DNA of 64,000 nt from Nocardioides sp. REDSEA-S33_B3 (lineage in GTDB: Bacteria > Actinomycetota > Actinomycetes > Propionibacteriales > Nocardioidaceae). Shown here piece by piece: positions 16,128-24,050 of the stretch (the first letter of the stretch is position 1; every line of letters starts with the position of its first letter). Position numbers and translations under genes: made by a program. The notes under the pieces were generated by a model, which searched no databases, was not told the origin of the DNA, and worked only from the letters and a program-made list of their open reading frames with translations. The stretch lies in assembly GCA_001627335.1 (NCBI GenBank), contig LUPK01000038.1, positions 1-64,000 of the forward strand, in the 5' to 3' direction.

Positions 16128-16461
16128 GATCCGTCTGGTCGACCTCGACCCGGCTCGTGGCAACGAGGCCGACAAGCGTCGCCCGGCGATCCTTGTCAGC
16201 AACGACCGGGCCAACCTCACGGCGGCGCGGCTCGGCCGCGGGGTGGTGACGGTGGTGCCGGTGACCAGCAACACCGATCGGATCCTCGCCTTCCAGGCCC
16301 TCCTGCCGGCGTCCGACACGGGGTTGCGCCTGGACTCCAAGGCCCAGGCCGAGCAGGTCCGCTCGGTCTCGGTGGAGCGCATCGGGCCGCTGCTCGGCCG
16401 GGCCTCGGCCGAGGTGTTGAGCGCCGTCGACGACGCCCTACGCCTCCACCTCGACCTGTGA
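16114..16461 (+). CDS. MazF-family mRNA interferase toxin
   Basis: The 115-residue protein carries the PemK/MazF core RRGEIRLVDLDPARGNEADKRRPAILVSND (residues 2-31), then VVTVVPVTSN and QAEQVRSVSVERIG. Such toxins cut single-stranded RNA at short motifs and arrest translation. GTG 16114 lies inside the antitoxin gene. The stop overlaps the psuK start (GTGA), so the toxin is co-translated with pseudouridine catabolism genes, which is unusual. Confidence 0.85.
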   Translation: MRRGEIRLVDLDPARGNEADKRRPAILVSNDRANLTAARLGRGVVTVVPVTSNTDRILAFQALLPASDTGLRLDSKAQAEQVRSVSVERIGPLLGRASAEVLSAVDDALRLHLDL

Positions 16462-17345
16462 GCCGGCCACTCGCCGACCGGGTGGTGGTCGTGGGCGGCA
16501 TCAACGCCGACCTCAAGGCCCGCACGACAGCGCCGCTGGTCCCCGGGACCTCCAACCCCGGCACCGCCACGCTCACCCCGGGCGGGGTGGGACGCAACGT
16601 CGCCGAGAACCTCGCACACCTGGGCCGCCCGGTCGCCCTCGTCGGCGTGGTCGGCGACGACGACCTGGGCCGGCTGGTGCTGGACGCGACCGCCGCGGCC
16701 GGGGTCGACGTGTCCCACGTCCGCACCCACCCCGGGCCGACCGGGTCCTACACCGCCCTGCTCGACCACCGCGGCGAGCTGGTCGCGGGCGTCGCCGACA
16801 TGGCGGCCGCCGACGCGACGTCGCCCGAGGACGTCCTGCGCGCCGCCGACGTCGTGGCCGGTGCCGGGATGGTCGTGCTCGACGGCAACCTGCCCGTCGC
16901 GACCTTCACGGCCGCCCGCGCCCTCGCGGCCGAGCACGGCGTGCCGGTCGTCGTCGACCCGGTGAGCGTCCCCAAGGCGGCCCGACTGGCCGAGGAGGTG
17001 CGGGACCTGCTGGCGGTCACACCCAGCCAGGGGGAGCTCGAGGCGCTCGGCGGGGTCGCCGCCCTGCTCGCCCGGGGGGTCGCGCTGGTGTGGGAGAGGC
17101 GTGGGGCGTCCGGGTCGGTGCTGCACGCGGGGTCCGGCGCTGGCGCGGTCGAGCTGGCGGCCCCGGTGACCGAGGTCGTCGACGTCACCGGCGCGGGCGA
17201 CGCGATGCTCGCGGCGTGGTGCCACGCGGTGCTGTCGGGCCGCGGCCACACTGAGGCGGCGGCGTACGCCCACGAGGCGGCGGCGCTCACCGTCGCCTCC
17301 CCGCTGACCGTCCGTCCCGACCTGGAGGAGATGCTGGCCCGATGA
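16458..17345 (+). CDS. psuK: PfkB-family kinase, probable pseudouridine kinase
   Basis: This 295-residue ribokinase-fold protein opens VVVVGGINADLKART, carries GGVGRNVAENLAHLG at the substrate face, and has the catalytic anion-hole motif VTGAGDAMLA near 238. Directly downstream, overlapping by ATGA, is a PsuG-type glycosidase, which makes phosphorylation of pseudouridine to pseudouridine 5'-phosphate the likely reaction. PfkB kinases for ribose or adenosine look similar, so the substrate rests on context. It is the third gene of the operon begun by the MazE/MazF pair. Confidence 0.82.
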   Translation: MSRPLADRVVVVGGINADLKARTTAPLVPGTSNPGTATLTPGGVGRNVAENLAHLGRPVALVGVVGDDDLGRLVLDATAAAGVDVSHVRTHPGPTGSYTALLDHRGELVAGVADMAAADATSPEDVLRAADVVAGAGMVVLDGNLPVATFTAARALAAEHGVPVVVDPVSVPKAARLAEEVRDLLAVTPSQGELEALGGVAALLARGVALVWERRGASGSVLHAGSGAGAVELAAPVTEVVDVTGAGDAMLAAWCHAVLSGRGHTEAAAYAHEAAALTVASPLTVRPDLEEMLAR

Positions 17346-18256
17346 CCGTGCACCCGATGCTGACCCTGACCGACGAGGTCGCCACCGCGCTGCGCGAGGG
17401 ACGCCCGGTCGTCGCGCTGGAGTCGACGATCATCAGCCACGGCATGCCCTACCCCGACAACGTCGCGATGGCGCTCGAGGTCGAGTCGATCGTGCGAGCC
17501 GGTGGTGCCGTGCCGGCGACCGTCGCGGTGCTCGACGGGCGGCCGCGGGTCGGGCTGTCGGCCGAGGACCTCGAGCTGCTGGCCAGCCACCCCGACGTGG
17601 TCAAGGCCAGCGTGAGGGACCTGCCGTACGTCGCCGCGCGCGGCCTGCACGGCGCCACCACCGTCGCCGCCACGATGCGACTGGCGTCGATGGCCGGCAT
17701 CGAGGTGTTCGTGACCGGCGGCCTCGGTGGCGTGCACCGGGGCGCCGAGACCTCGATGGACCTCTCCGCCGACCTCACCGAGCTCTCGCGCACCCCGGTC
17801 GCGGTGATCAGCGCGGGGGTGAAGTCGATCCTCGACATCGGCCTGACCCTCGAGGTGCTCGAGACGCTGGGGGTGCCGGTGCTGGTGGAGGGGAGCGACG
17901 AGTTCCCGTCGTTCTACTCGCGGGCCAGCGGGTTCGCCGCGCCGATGCGCGTGGACGGTGCGGCCGAGGCCGCCGCGGTGGCGCGCGCGACGTGGGACCT
18001 CGGGCTGGAGTGCGGTGTCGCGCTCGCCCACCCCGTGCCCGTCGAGGAGGAGATCCCGGCCGAGGAGATCGGCGTCGTCATCGACCGCGCCCTTGCCGAC
18101 ATGCACGCGCTCGGCATCACCGGCAAGGCGACCACGCCCTACCTGCTCGGACGCATCGTCGAGCTGACCGGCGGGTCGTCGCTGGCCACCAACATCGCGC
18201 TGGTGCGGGCCAATGCGGCGTACGGCGCGGCCGTGGCCGTCGCGCTGGCCGGCTGA
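17342..18256 (+). CDS. psuG: Pseudouridine-5'-phosphate glycosidase
   Basis: The 304-residue protein matches PsuG closely: VALESTIISHGMPYPDN (24-40), VVKASVRDLPYVAARGLHGATTVAAT with the catalytic Lys, FVTGGLGGVHRGAE, and VISAGVKSILDIG. It splits pseudouridine 5'-phosphate reversibly to uracil and ribose 5-phosphate with Mn2+. It is the last gene of the operon, overlapping the kinase. The substrate arises from turnover of modified RNA, which gives the coupling to an RNase toxin a possible rationale. Confidence 0.9.
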   Translation: MTVHPMLTLTDEVATALREGRPVVALESTIISHGMPYPDNVAMALEVESIVRAGGAVPATVAVLDGRPRVGLSAEDLELLASHPDVVKASVRDLPYVAARGLHGATTVAATMRLASMAGIEVFVTGGLGGVHRGAETSMDLSADLTELSRTPVAVISAGVKSILDIGLTLEVLETLGVPVLVEGSDEFPSFYSRASGFAAPMRVDGAAEAAAVARATWDLGLECGVALAHPVPVEEEIPAEEIGVVIDRALADMHALGITGKATTPYLLGRIVELTGGSSLATNIALVRANAAYGAAVAVALAG

Positions 18257-18263
18257 CGCCGGG

Positions 18264-18460
18264 GGCGGTGCGTGGTCAACCGTTCTGCTCGGACTGTCGG
18301 TCGATGACTCACCGCTCGACGCGGCACCGGCCGGGGCGGTGAGTGGTGAACCGATCCGGGTGGGCCGTCGGTTGATCGCCCACCGCCGGTCGCGGCCTGC
18401 CCCGAGGGCGGGTGCGTGGTCAACCGTCCCAGTTGGGCAAAGCGTTGAGGACTCACCGCC
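18264..18460. repeat. Three tandem ~52-bp imperfect palindromes, period ~72 bp (family B)
   Basis: Units at 18264-18315, 18335-18387 and 18407-18460 each begin GGCGG(G)TG(A/C)GTGGT(C/G)AACCG and end with a CACCGC motif, so each can fold back on itself. They fill the space between convergent psuG and an MFS gene. The middle parts differ among units while the ends are conserved, suggesting selection on structure or recognition of the ends. Confidence 0.7.
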
Positions 18461-18469
18461 CACCCCGGG

Positions 18470-19795
18470 TCAGCGGGCCGCGGCCGTGACCCGGTAGCGC
18501 ACGAACGACGGCACGACCAGCGCCGCGACCACGACGCCGACCACCACCAGCACGCCGCCACCCGCAGCGGCCGCACCGGCGCCGACGGCCGCGGCGGTGG
18601 CACCGTGCGCGACGTCGGCGACCCGGGGTCCACCGGCGACCACGACGATGAACACGCCCTGCAGGCGACCCCGCACCTCGTCGGCCGCGGCGCTCTGCAG
18701 CATCGAGGAGCGGAACGCCGCCGACGCCATGTCGGCCGCGCCGCCCACCACGAGCATCAGCAGCGCGGTCACGAGCATGGTCCGCTGCCAGCCCGCGCCG
18801 CCGGCGTCGGCTAGCAGCACCGCGACGCCGAAGCCGGTCATCGCCACGCCCCACACCACGATGCACACGACGACCGCCAGGCCCTGCCTCACGATCCGCG
18901 ACACCCAGCCGCTCAGCACGCCGCCGACCACCGCACCGGCCGGGATGCCGGCGAAGAGCAGCGCGAAGGTCAGGCCGCCCTCCTCGGGGCCGCCGAAGTC
19001 CAGGTGGGCGATCTCGGGGAACAGCGCGCGCGGCATCCCGAAGACCATCGCGATGATGTCGACCACGAACGACATCAGCAGCACCGGCTGGTGCCGCAGA
19101 TAGGCGAAGCCGTCCACGACCGCCCGGACGCCGGGCACCGCGGCCGCCACGCCCTCGATGCGCAGCGATGGCAGCCGCACCACCGCCCACAGCGTGGTGA
19201 GCAGCGAGACGGTGTCGAGCGCGTAGAGCCAGCCGAACCCGGTGAACGGGATGAGGATGCCGGCGACCAGCGGACCGGCGATCGCACCGGCCTGCATCAC
19301 GGTCATGTTGAGGGAGTTCGCGGCGGGCAGCTGCTCGGGCGGCACCAGCCGGGGGAGCAGCGCGCTGCGGGTCGGCTGGTTGACCGCGAAGAACGCCTGC
19401 TGGAGCGCGAACAGCCCCAGGAGCAGCCACACGTCGCCCACGCCCGCGAAGGCCTGCACGGCGAAGAGGCCGCTGGTGACGATGAGCCCGATCGTGGTGA
19501 CCAGCAGGATCGTGCGGCGGTCGAAGACGTCGGCCAGCGCACCGCCGTACAGGCCGAAGACGACGAGGGGCACCAGTCCGAAGACGCCGGTGAGCCCGAC
19601 GTACGCCGAGGAGCCGGTCATCGCGTAGATCTGCGCCGGCACCGCGACGACCGTGAGCTGCGCGCCGATGACCGTCACGATGTTGGCGGTCCACAGGCGT
19701 CGGAAGTGCGGCTCCTTCAGGGGCCGGGTGTCCGCGGTCAGCCCGCGCCACCGTCCGGCCGGCACCCCGGCCGTCGACCTGCCCGCCCTCGCCAC
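18470..19795 (-). CDS. MFS transporter (EntS-like exporter type)
   Basis: This 441-residue integral membrane protein has 10-12 predicted helices. Family landmarks are FRRLWTANIVTVIGAQLTVVAVP in helix 1, YGGALADVFDRRTILL (the loop 2-3 MFS motif A variant) and NQPTRSALLPRLVPPEQLPAANSL. The type exports siderophores, macrolides or similar compounds by proton antiport. GTG 19795 was chosen because a leaderless -10 (TAGGTT) ends 7 nt upstream. A longer frame to 19885 would cross the divergent promoter. It is divergent from the four-gene ABC operon. Confidence 0.82.
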   Translation of the reverse strand: MARAGRSTAGVPAGRWRGLTADTRPLKEPHFRRLWTANIVTVIGAQLTVVAVPAQIYAMTGSSAYVGLTGVFGLVPLVVFGLYGGALADVFDRRTILLVTTIGLIVTSGLFAVQAFAGVGDVWLLLGLFALQQAFFAVNQPTRSALLPRLVPPEQLPAANSLNMTVMQAGAIAGPLVAGILIPFTGFGWLYALDTVSLLTTLWAVVRLPSLRIEGVAAAVPGVRAVVDGFAYLRHQPVLLMSFVVDIIAMVFGMPRALFPEIAHLDFGGPEEGGLTFALLFAGIPAGAVVGGVLSGWVSRIVRQGLAVVVCIVVWGVAMTGFGVAVLLADAGGAGWQRTMLVTALLMLVVGGAADMASAAFRSSMLQSAAADEVRGRLQGVFIVVVAGGPRVADVAHGATAAAVGAGAAAAGGGVLVVVGVVVAALVVPSFVRYRVTAAAR

Positions 19796-19802
19796 GCGCC
19801 AG

Positions 19803-19808
19803 AACCTA
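19803..19808 (-). promoter_or_regulatory. Leaderless -10 box (TAGGTT) of the MFS gene
   Basis: On the minus strand TAGGTT is followed by 7 nt and GTG 19795. It fixes the start of the MFS gene. Confidence 0.4.
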
Positions 19809-19911
19809 CGCCTGCCGGTCACCAATCCTGCGCCGAGGGTCACGAGCCCACAACGAACCGGCGCCGACCGTTGCCCCGGCCGCACCCTTTACTGTCTGCT
19901 GGCCCACGGAC

Positions 19912-19917
19912 AGGAGG
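19912..19917 (+). promoter_or_regulatory. Strong Shine-Dalgarno (AGGAGG) deciding the GTG 19925 start
   Basis: AGGAGG stands 7 nt before GTG 19925. A possible -10 (TACTGT, 19890-19895) lies just upstream. It rules out the much longer in-frame extension back to 19004. Confidence 0.7.
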
Positions 19918-19924
19918 TCATCAG

Positions 19925-20845
19925 GTGACGGTCGTCGATGCCGACGTCGACTTCGGGGAGCTGGACAGGCAGGGCGGCCTGGGCGTGCGCTGCCTGGGGG
20001 TCGTGCACCTCTACCGCACCTTCGAGGGCCACGACGTCGTCGCGCTGCAGGGGGTCGACCTGTCGATCCGGCCCGGCGAGCGGGTGGCGTTCCTCGGGCC
20101 GTCGGGCTCGGGCAAGTCCACGCTGCTGACGCTGCTCGGCGGCATCCAGCGCCCCAGCGCGGGCCGGATCCTCCTCGGCGACGCCGAGATCTCCCGGCTC
20201 CCGGAGCCCGAGCTCGCCCGGCTGCGCTCCCGCCGCGTCAGCACCATGCTGCAGGGCGCGACGCGCAACCTGCTCCCCTACGCCACCGCCCGGCAGAACA
20301 TCGCCTTCGCCCGGCTCGCCCTCTCCGGCGCCGAGCGCAAGCAGGCCGTGCCCGACCGCGACCTGCTCGCCCGGGTCGGCCTCTCCGGGGTCGCCGACCA
20401 GGTCGTCTCCACCATGTCGGGCGGCCAGCGGCAGCGGCTCGCGCTCGCGTGCGCGGTCTCGACCGGCCCGCAGCTGCTGCTCGCCGACGAGCCGACCAGC
20501 CAGCTCTCCCACGAGGACCGCGACGCCGTCATCGGCCTGATCCACGAGCTCGGGGACGAGCTCGGCACCACCATCGTCGTCGTGACCCACCAGCCCGAGG
20601 TCGCCGCGACCTTCCCGCGCACCATCACGATGAAGGGCGGCCGGGTCGGCCTCGAGGGCCGCGACGGGGCGGAGTACGTCGTCATCGGCGCCGAGGGCGT
20701 CGTCCACCTGCCCACCCACCTCGCCGAGCAGTGGCCGCAGGGCACGCTGGTGCGCATCGAGCCCGAGGACGCCGACCGGCTGCTGGTCTCCCGCTCGGCT
20801 GAAGCTGTCACGGGAGCGGTCGACGGAGAGGCCCCCACCGCGTGA
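19925..20845 (+). CDS. ABC transporter ATPase (MacB/LolD type)
   Basis: The 306-residue protein has Walker A GPSGSGKSTLL, a Q-loop in STMLQGATRNLLPY, signature MSGGQRQRLALA, Walker B LLLADEPTSQL and the switch His in VVTHQPEV. SQLSHED replaces the usual SALD in the D-loop. An additional domain of about 70 residues follows (TMKGGRVGLEGRDGAEYVVIGAEGVVHLP...LVRIEPEDADRLLV). First gene of a four-gene operon (two ATPases, two FtsX permeases) with GTGA or ATGA overlaps throughout. The D-loop change suggests division of labour between the two ATPases. Confidence 0.85.
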   Translation: MTVVDADVDFGELDRQGGLGVRCLGVVHLYRTFEGHDVVALQGVDLSIRPGERVAFLGPSGSGKSTLLTLLGGIQRPSAGRILLGDAEISRLPEPELARLRSRRVSTMLQGATRNLLPYATARQNIAFARLALSGAERKQAVPDRDLLARVGLSGVADQVVSTMSGGQRQRLALACAVSTGPQLLLADEPTSQLSHEDRDAVIGLIHELGDELGTTIVVVTHQPEVAATFPRTITMKGGRVGLEGRDGAEYVVIGAEGVVHLPTHLAEQWPQGTLVRIEPEDADRLLVSRSAEAVTGAVDGEAPTA

Positions 20846-21735
20846 GCGACCTGAGACTGAGCGGGGTGCGCTACGAGCTGACCCGCACGCTGCTGCACGA
20901 CCTCGACCTGACCTTCGCGGCCGGCCGGATGACCGCGCTGTCCGGGCCGTCCGGCTCCGGCAAGACCACGCTGCTCTCCATCGCAGGCGGTCTCCTCCGT
21001 CCGACCGCCGGCGAGGCGACGTACGCTGGAGCGCCGATGTGGCGCGGCACCGGCGACCCGCGCCCGGAGGTCTCGTTCGTCCTGCAGGTCTACGGCCTGG
21101 TGCCGATCCTGTCGGCCCGAGAGAACGTCTCGGTCGCGCTGCGCGCCCGTGGCGTCGACCCCGACGAGGCCGACGAGCGGGCCGCGCAGGCGCTGGCCCG
21201 CTTCCACATCGCCGACCTCGCCGACCGTCAGGTCGAGGAGCTCTCCGGAGGTCAGATGCAACGTGTGGCACTGGCCCGCGGCCTCTGCGTCGAGGCCGGG
21301 GTGCTGCTCGCCGACGAGCCGACCTCCGAGCTCGACGAGGGCAACCGCGGGCTGGTGCTGGCCGAGCTGCGCCGCGAGGCCGACCGTGGCGCCGTCGTCG
21401 TGGTCGCCACCCACGACCCCGCCGTGGTCGACGCCTGCGACGACCACCACGCCCTCGACGAGGGGCGCCTGGTCGACCACACCGAGCCGGTGCACCTGCC
21501 CGTCACGCGGTCGTACCCCGACCCGGGGAACGGCTCGACCGGAGGGTCTCCCGTGACCCCCTCTCACGACACACCCTCCGATCCGGCCCCGGTGGTCGAG
21601 CAGGGAGGAGCGCCAGCGACGAGCGGGCGTCGAGACCACCCGGCGGAGACGTCCGATCCGGTGCGCTCGGACCTCGACCAGCCCGGGGACGACGACCCGT
21701 ACGAGCTGTTCCGCCGACCCCCGGGGAGCCCGTGA
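20842..21735 (+). CDS. ABC transporter ATPase with repeat-derived C-terminal tail
   Basis: The 297-residue protein has Walker A GPSGSGKTTLL (34-44), signature LSGGQMQRVALARGL, Walker B VLLADEPTSELDEGN and H-loop ATHDPAV, a complete MacB/LolD-type ATPase. The domain ends near 225. The remaining about 70 residues are low-complexity and include VVEQGGAPATSGRRDH, which is the in-frame translation of a family A palindromic element at 21588-21641. It pairs with the upstream ATPase or with the FtsX proteins. The overlap with its neighbours is 4 bp each side. Confidence 0.85.
   Translation: MSDLRLSGVRYELTRTLLHDLDLTFAAGRMTALSGPSGSGKTTLLSIAGGLLRPTAGEATYAGAPMWRGTGDPRPEVSFVLQVYGLVPILSARENVSVALRARGVDPDEADERAAQALARFHIADLADRQVEELSGGQMQRVALARGLCVEAGVLLADEPTSELDEGNRGLVLAELRREADRGAVVVVATHDPAVVDACDDHHALDEGRLVDHTEPVHLPVTRSYPDPGNGSTGGSPVTPSHDTPSDPAPVVEQGGAPATSGRRDHPAETSDPVRSDLDQPGDDDPYELFRRPPGSP
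21588..21641. repeat. Family A palindromic element inside a coding region
   Basis: This 54-bp element is nearly identical to the reverse complement of 3595-3645. Here it sits in frame in the 3' end of the ATPase gene and adds about 18 residues. Confidence 0.75.
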
Positions 21736-24050
21736 GCGGCACGCGGCCGCGGCTGCGGTCCCGCACCCTGCGGGGGGCGTGGGCGCGCCGGGGCACGCTG
21801 CTGCCCCTGTTCCTGCTGACCGTCGTGGTCGTCGGTGGTGTCGTGGCCGTGGTCGGGTTCGCCGCCGCCGCGGGGACCTCGCGCCTGCTGGCCGTGCCGC
21901 TGCTGCTCGTGGGGGCCGTCGCAGTGCCCGCCACCGGTCGCGAGCTGGCCGCCGCCCGGCGTACCGAGATCGCCCTGGCCCGCCTCCGCGGCCTCGAGGG
22001 CGGCGAGCTGTTCACGCTGCTGCTCGTCGAGCCGCTGCTGGTGCTCCTGCTCGGCGCCGCAGCCGGCACCGGAGCCGGCCTCGTCGTCGCCGACCTGGCC
22101 GCCCGGGCCTGGGTCGGCGACCCGATGGGGACCCCGGGTGCCGACGTCGCCGCCGCCGTCGCGGTGGTGCTGGTCGTCGCGCTGGTCGCGGTGCTCGTCG
22201 GCATGGCCGCCGCGCTGCGCGAGCCGCTGGTCGCCCAGGTCCGCGGCGCCGCCCGCCCCCGGTCCTCGGGAGTGGCCTCGGTCTTCGCCCAGGTGCTCGC
22301 GGTGGTCGGTGCGGTGGTCGCGGTCTACCGCGCCCGGGTCGTCGACGGCACCCAGTCCGACCTGCTCGTCCTCGCCGGCCCGGCCCTCATCGGGCTCGCC
22401 GCCGGGCACGTCGCGCTGTGGCTGATGGGCACCCTCGCCCGCGTCGGGGTACGCCGGACCGGCCGGCGTGGTCTGCCGGCCTACCTCGCCACGCGGCGAC
22501 TGGCCCGCTCGGCCGATGCCGCAGCGCCCCTGCGGGTGCTGGTCGCGGCGGGCGTCGTGGCCGGGCTGGCGGTCACGGGCGCGGTGCAGGTGGCGGCCTG
22601 GGCCGACGAGACGGCTCGGCTGCAGGCCGGTGCCCCGCTGCGCTATGACCTCGAGCGGGGCGCCGGTGGCGACGCGGCCTCGGTGCTGGCGCTGACCGAG
22701 CGGCTCGACCCCGAGGGCGCGTGGCTGATGGGCGCGGTGCTGGTGCCGGGCGAGGGCTCGGTGCCCGCCCGGCGCGCCTTCGTCGACGTGGACCGCTTCG
22801 ACCGGGTGGTGGGCGACTTCTACGCCGGCACGAGCGCGGCGCGGATCGGGGGGCTGGCCGACCGGCTGGTCGACCCGGCCTCCGCGGCCGGCGTGCCGAC
22901 GCCCGCGTCCCGGGTGCTGGTCGAGGTCGCGGGGGTGAGCCCCCGGGAGGAGGGCCGGCTGCGGCCGCGGGTCGAGGTGGCGCTGCGCCGTACCTCGGGG
23001 CAGGAGATGCGCGTGCGGGTGGACAGCGAGGTCGGGCTCGACGGTGCGTCCCGGACGGTCTCGACCCCGGTGGACTGCGTCGAGGGCTGCACGGTCGTCT
23101 CGATCACCCTCGCGCGCGCCGACGACGACCGCGCGCTGCCGTTCCTGGTGACCGACCTGCGGCTCGGGTCGACCTCGGTGCTCGACCGGCCCTGGTCGCC
23201 TGCCGACGCACCCAGCGCCGCCGGGCCGGGCGGACCCGTCGAGGTCGCCGAGGGACTGCTCGCGCCCGCGTCGGACGAGCCGCTCACCGCCGTGCCCTCC
23301 CGGGGCGAGGGTGCCATCCCGGTCCTGGTCACCCGCACCGCCACCTGGGACGGCGACCCGGTGCTGGAGTCCCCTGGAGGCGAGGACCTGGCGGCCCGCG
23401 TGCTGGCACGCTTCCCGGCGCTGCCGCTGGTCGAGGCCGACGGCGTCTACGCCGACCTGCCGCGGGCCGCGGCCGGGGCCCCGCCCACGATCCCGGCGGC
23501 GGAGGTGATGGTGCTGGCCCGCGACAACGCGCCGGACGCCCTCCTGGCCGCGCTGGAGGAGGAGACCGGGGCGCAGGGCCGGCCGTTGGCGCGCGTGACC
23601 GAGCAGGTGCGCGACGCGACCGGGGCTGCGCAGGCGCAGGCGTACCTGATGACCGCGATCTGCTGCCTCCTGGTCGCGCTGCTGGTGCTCGTCACCGCGG
23701 TCGCCCGGCAGCGCGAGGCCTGGGTGCGCGACGTGGCGGCCCTGCGGGCCGTCGGTGTCGACCGGGCGACGCTGCGACGCAGCACGGTCGTCGAGGCCGT
23801 GCTGCTGCTGGTGGCGACCGGGGCGGCGGTCGTGACCGGTGTCTACCTCGCGGTGGCGCTGCTGCTCGGCAGGCTCGGCCTGGTGCTGGTCCCCGAGCAC
23901 GCGGTCGCCCTGCGCACCGCCGTCGCGCCGCTGCCGCTCGTGCTCCCCGCGCTGCTCGCCTCGCTGGTGGTGGTCGTCGTGCTGTGGCGAGGCCGCGAGG
24001 TCGGTGGCCGGGAGTCCGCCCCGGCGGTGCTGCGCGAGGAGGCCCGATGA
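21732..24050 (+). CDS. FtsX-like ABC permease (first of two)
   Basis: This 772-residue membrane protein has an N-terminal helix pair (LLPLFLLTVVVVGGVVAVVGFAAAA), several further helices to about 290, then a long extracytoplasmic region (about 300-630). The C-terminal FtsX block has AYLMTAICCLLVALLVLVTAVA, the cytosolic loop DVAALRAVGVDRATLRRSTVVE and two more helices. Members of the type move lipids or lipoproteins, or export peptides. It pairs with the next permease, and the start GTG 21732 overlaps the ATPase stop. Confidence 0.8.
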   Translation: MSGTRPRLRSRTLRGAWARRGTLLPLFLLTVVVVGGVVAVVGFAAAAGTSRLLAVPLLLVGAVAVPATGRELAAARRTEIALARLRGLEGGELFTLLLVEPLLVLLLGAAAGTGAGLVVADLAARAWVGDPMGTPGADVAAAVAVVLVVALVAVLVGMAAALREPLVAQVRGAARPRSSGVASVFAQVLAVVGAVVAVYRARVVDGTQSDLLVLAGPALIGLAAGHVALWLMGTLARVGVRRTGRRGLPAYLATRRLARSADAAAPLRVLVAAGVVAGLAVTGAVQVAAWADETARLQAGAPLRYDLERGAGGDAASVLALTERLDPEGAWLMGAVLVPGEGSVPARRAFVDVDRFDRVVGDFYAGTSAARIGGLADRLVDPASAAGVPTPASRVLVEVAGVSPREEGRLRPRVEVALRRTSGQEMRVRVDSEVGLDGASRTVSTPVDCVEGCTVVSITLARADDDRALPFLVTDLRLGSTSVLDRPWSPADAPSAAGPGGPVEVAEGLLAPASDEPLTAVPSRGEGAIPVLVTRTATWDGDPVLESPGGEDLAARVLARFPALPLVEADGVYADLPRAAAGAPPTIPAAEVMVLARDNAPDALLAALEEETGAQGRPLARVTEQVRDATGAAQAQAYLMTAICCLLVALLVLVTAVARQREAWVRDVAALRAVGVDRATLRRSTVVEAVLLLVATGAAVVTGVYLAVALLLGRLGLVLVPEHAVALRTAVAPLPLVLPALLASLVVVVVLWRGREVGGRESAPAVLREEAR

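Noticed and set aside
18264-18460. CRISPR or attenuator array
   Set aside because: Units are self-complementary with diverged interiors and lie between convergent genes, not before an operon.
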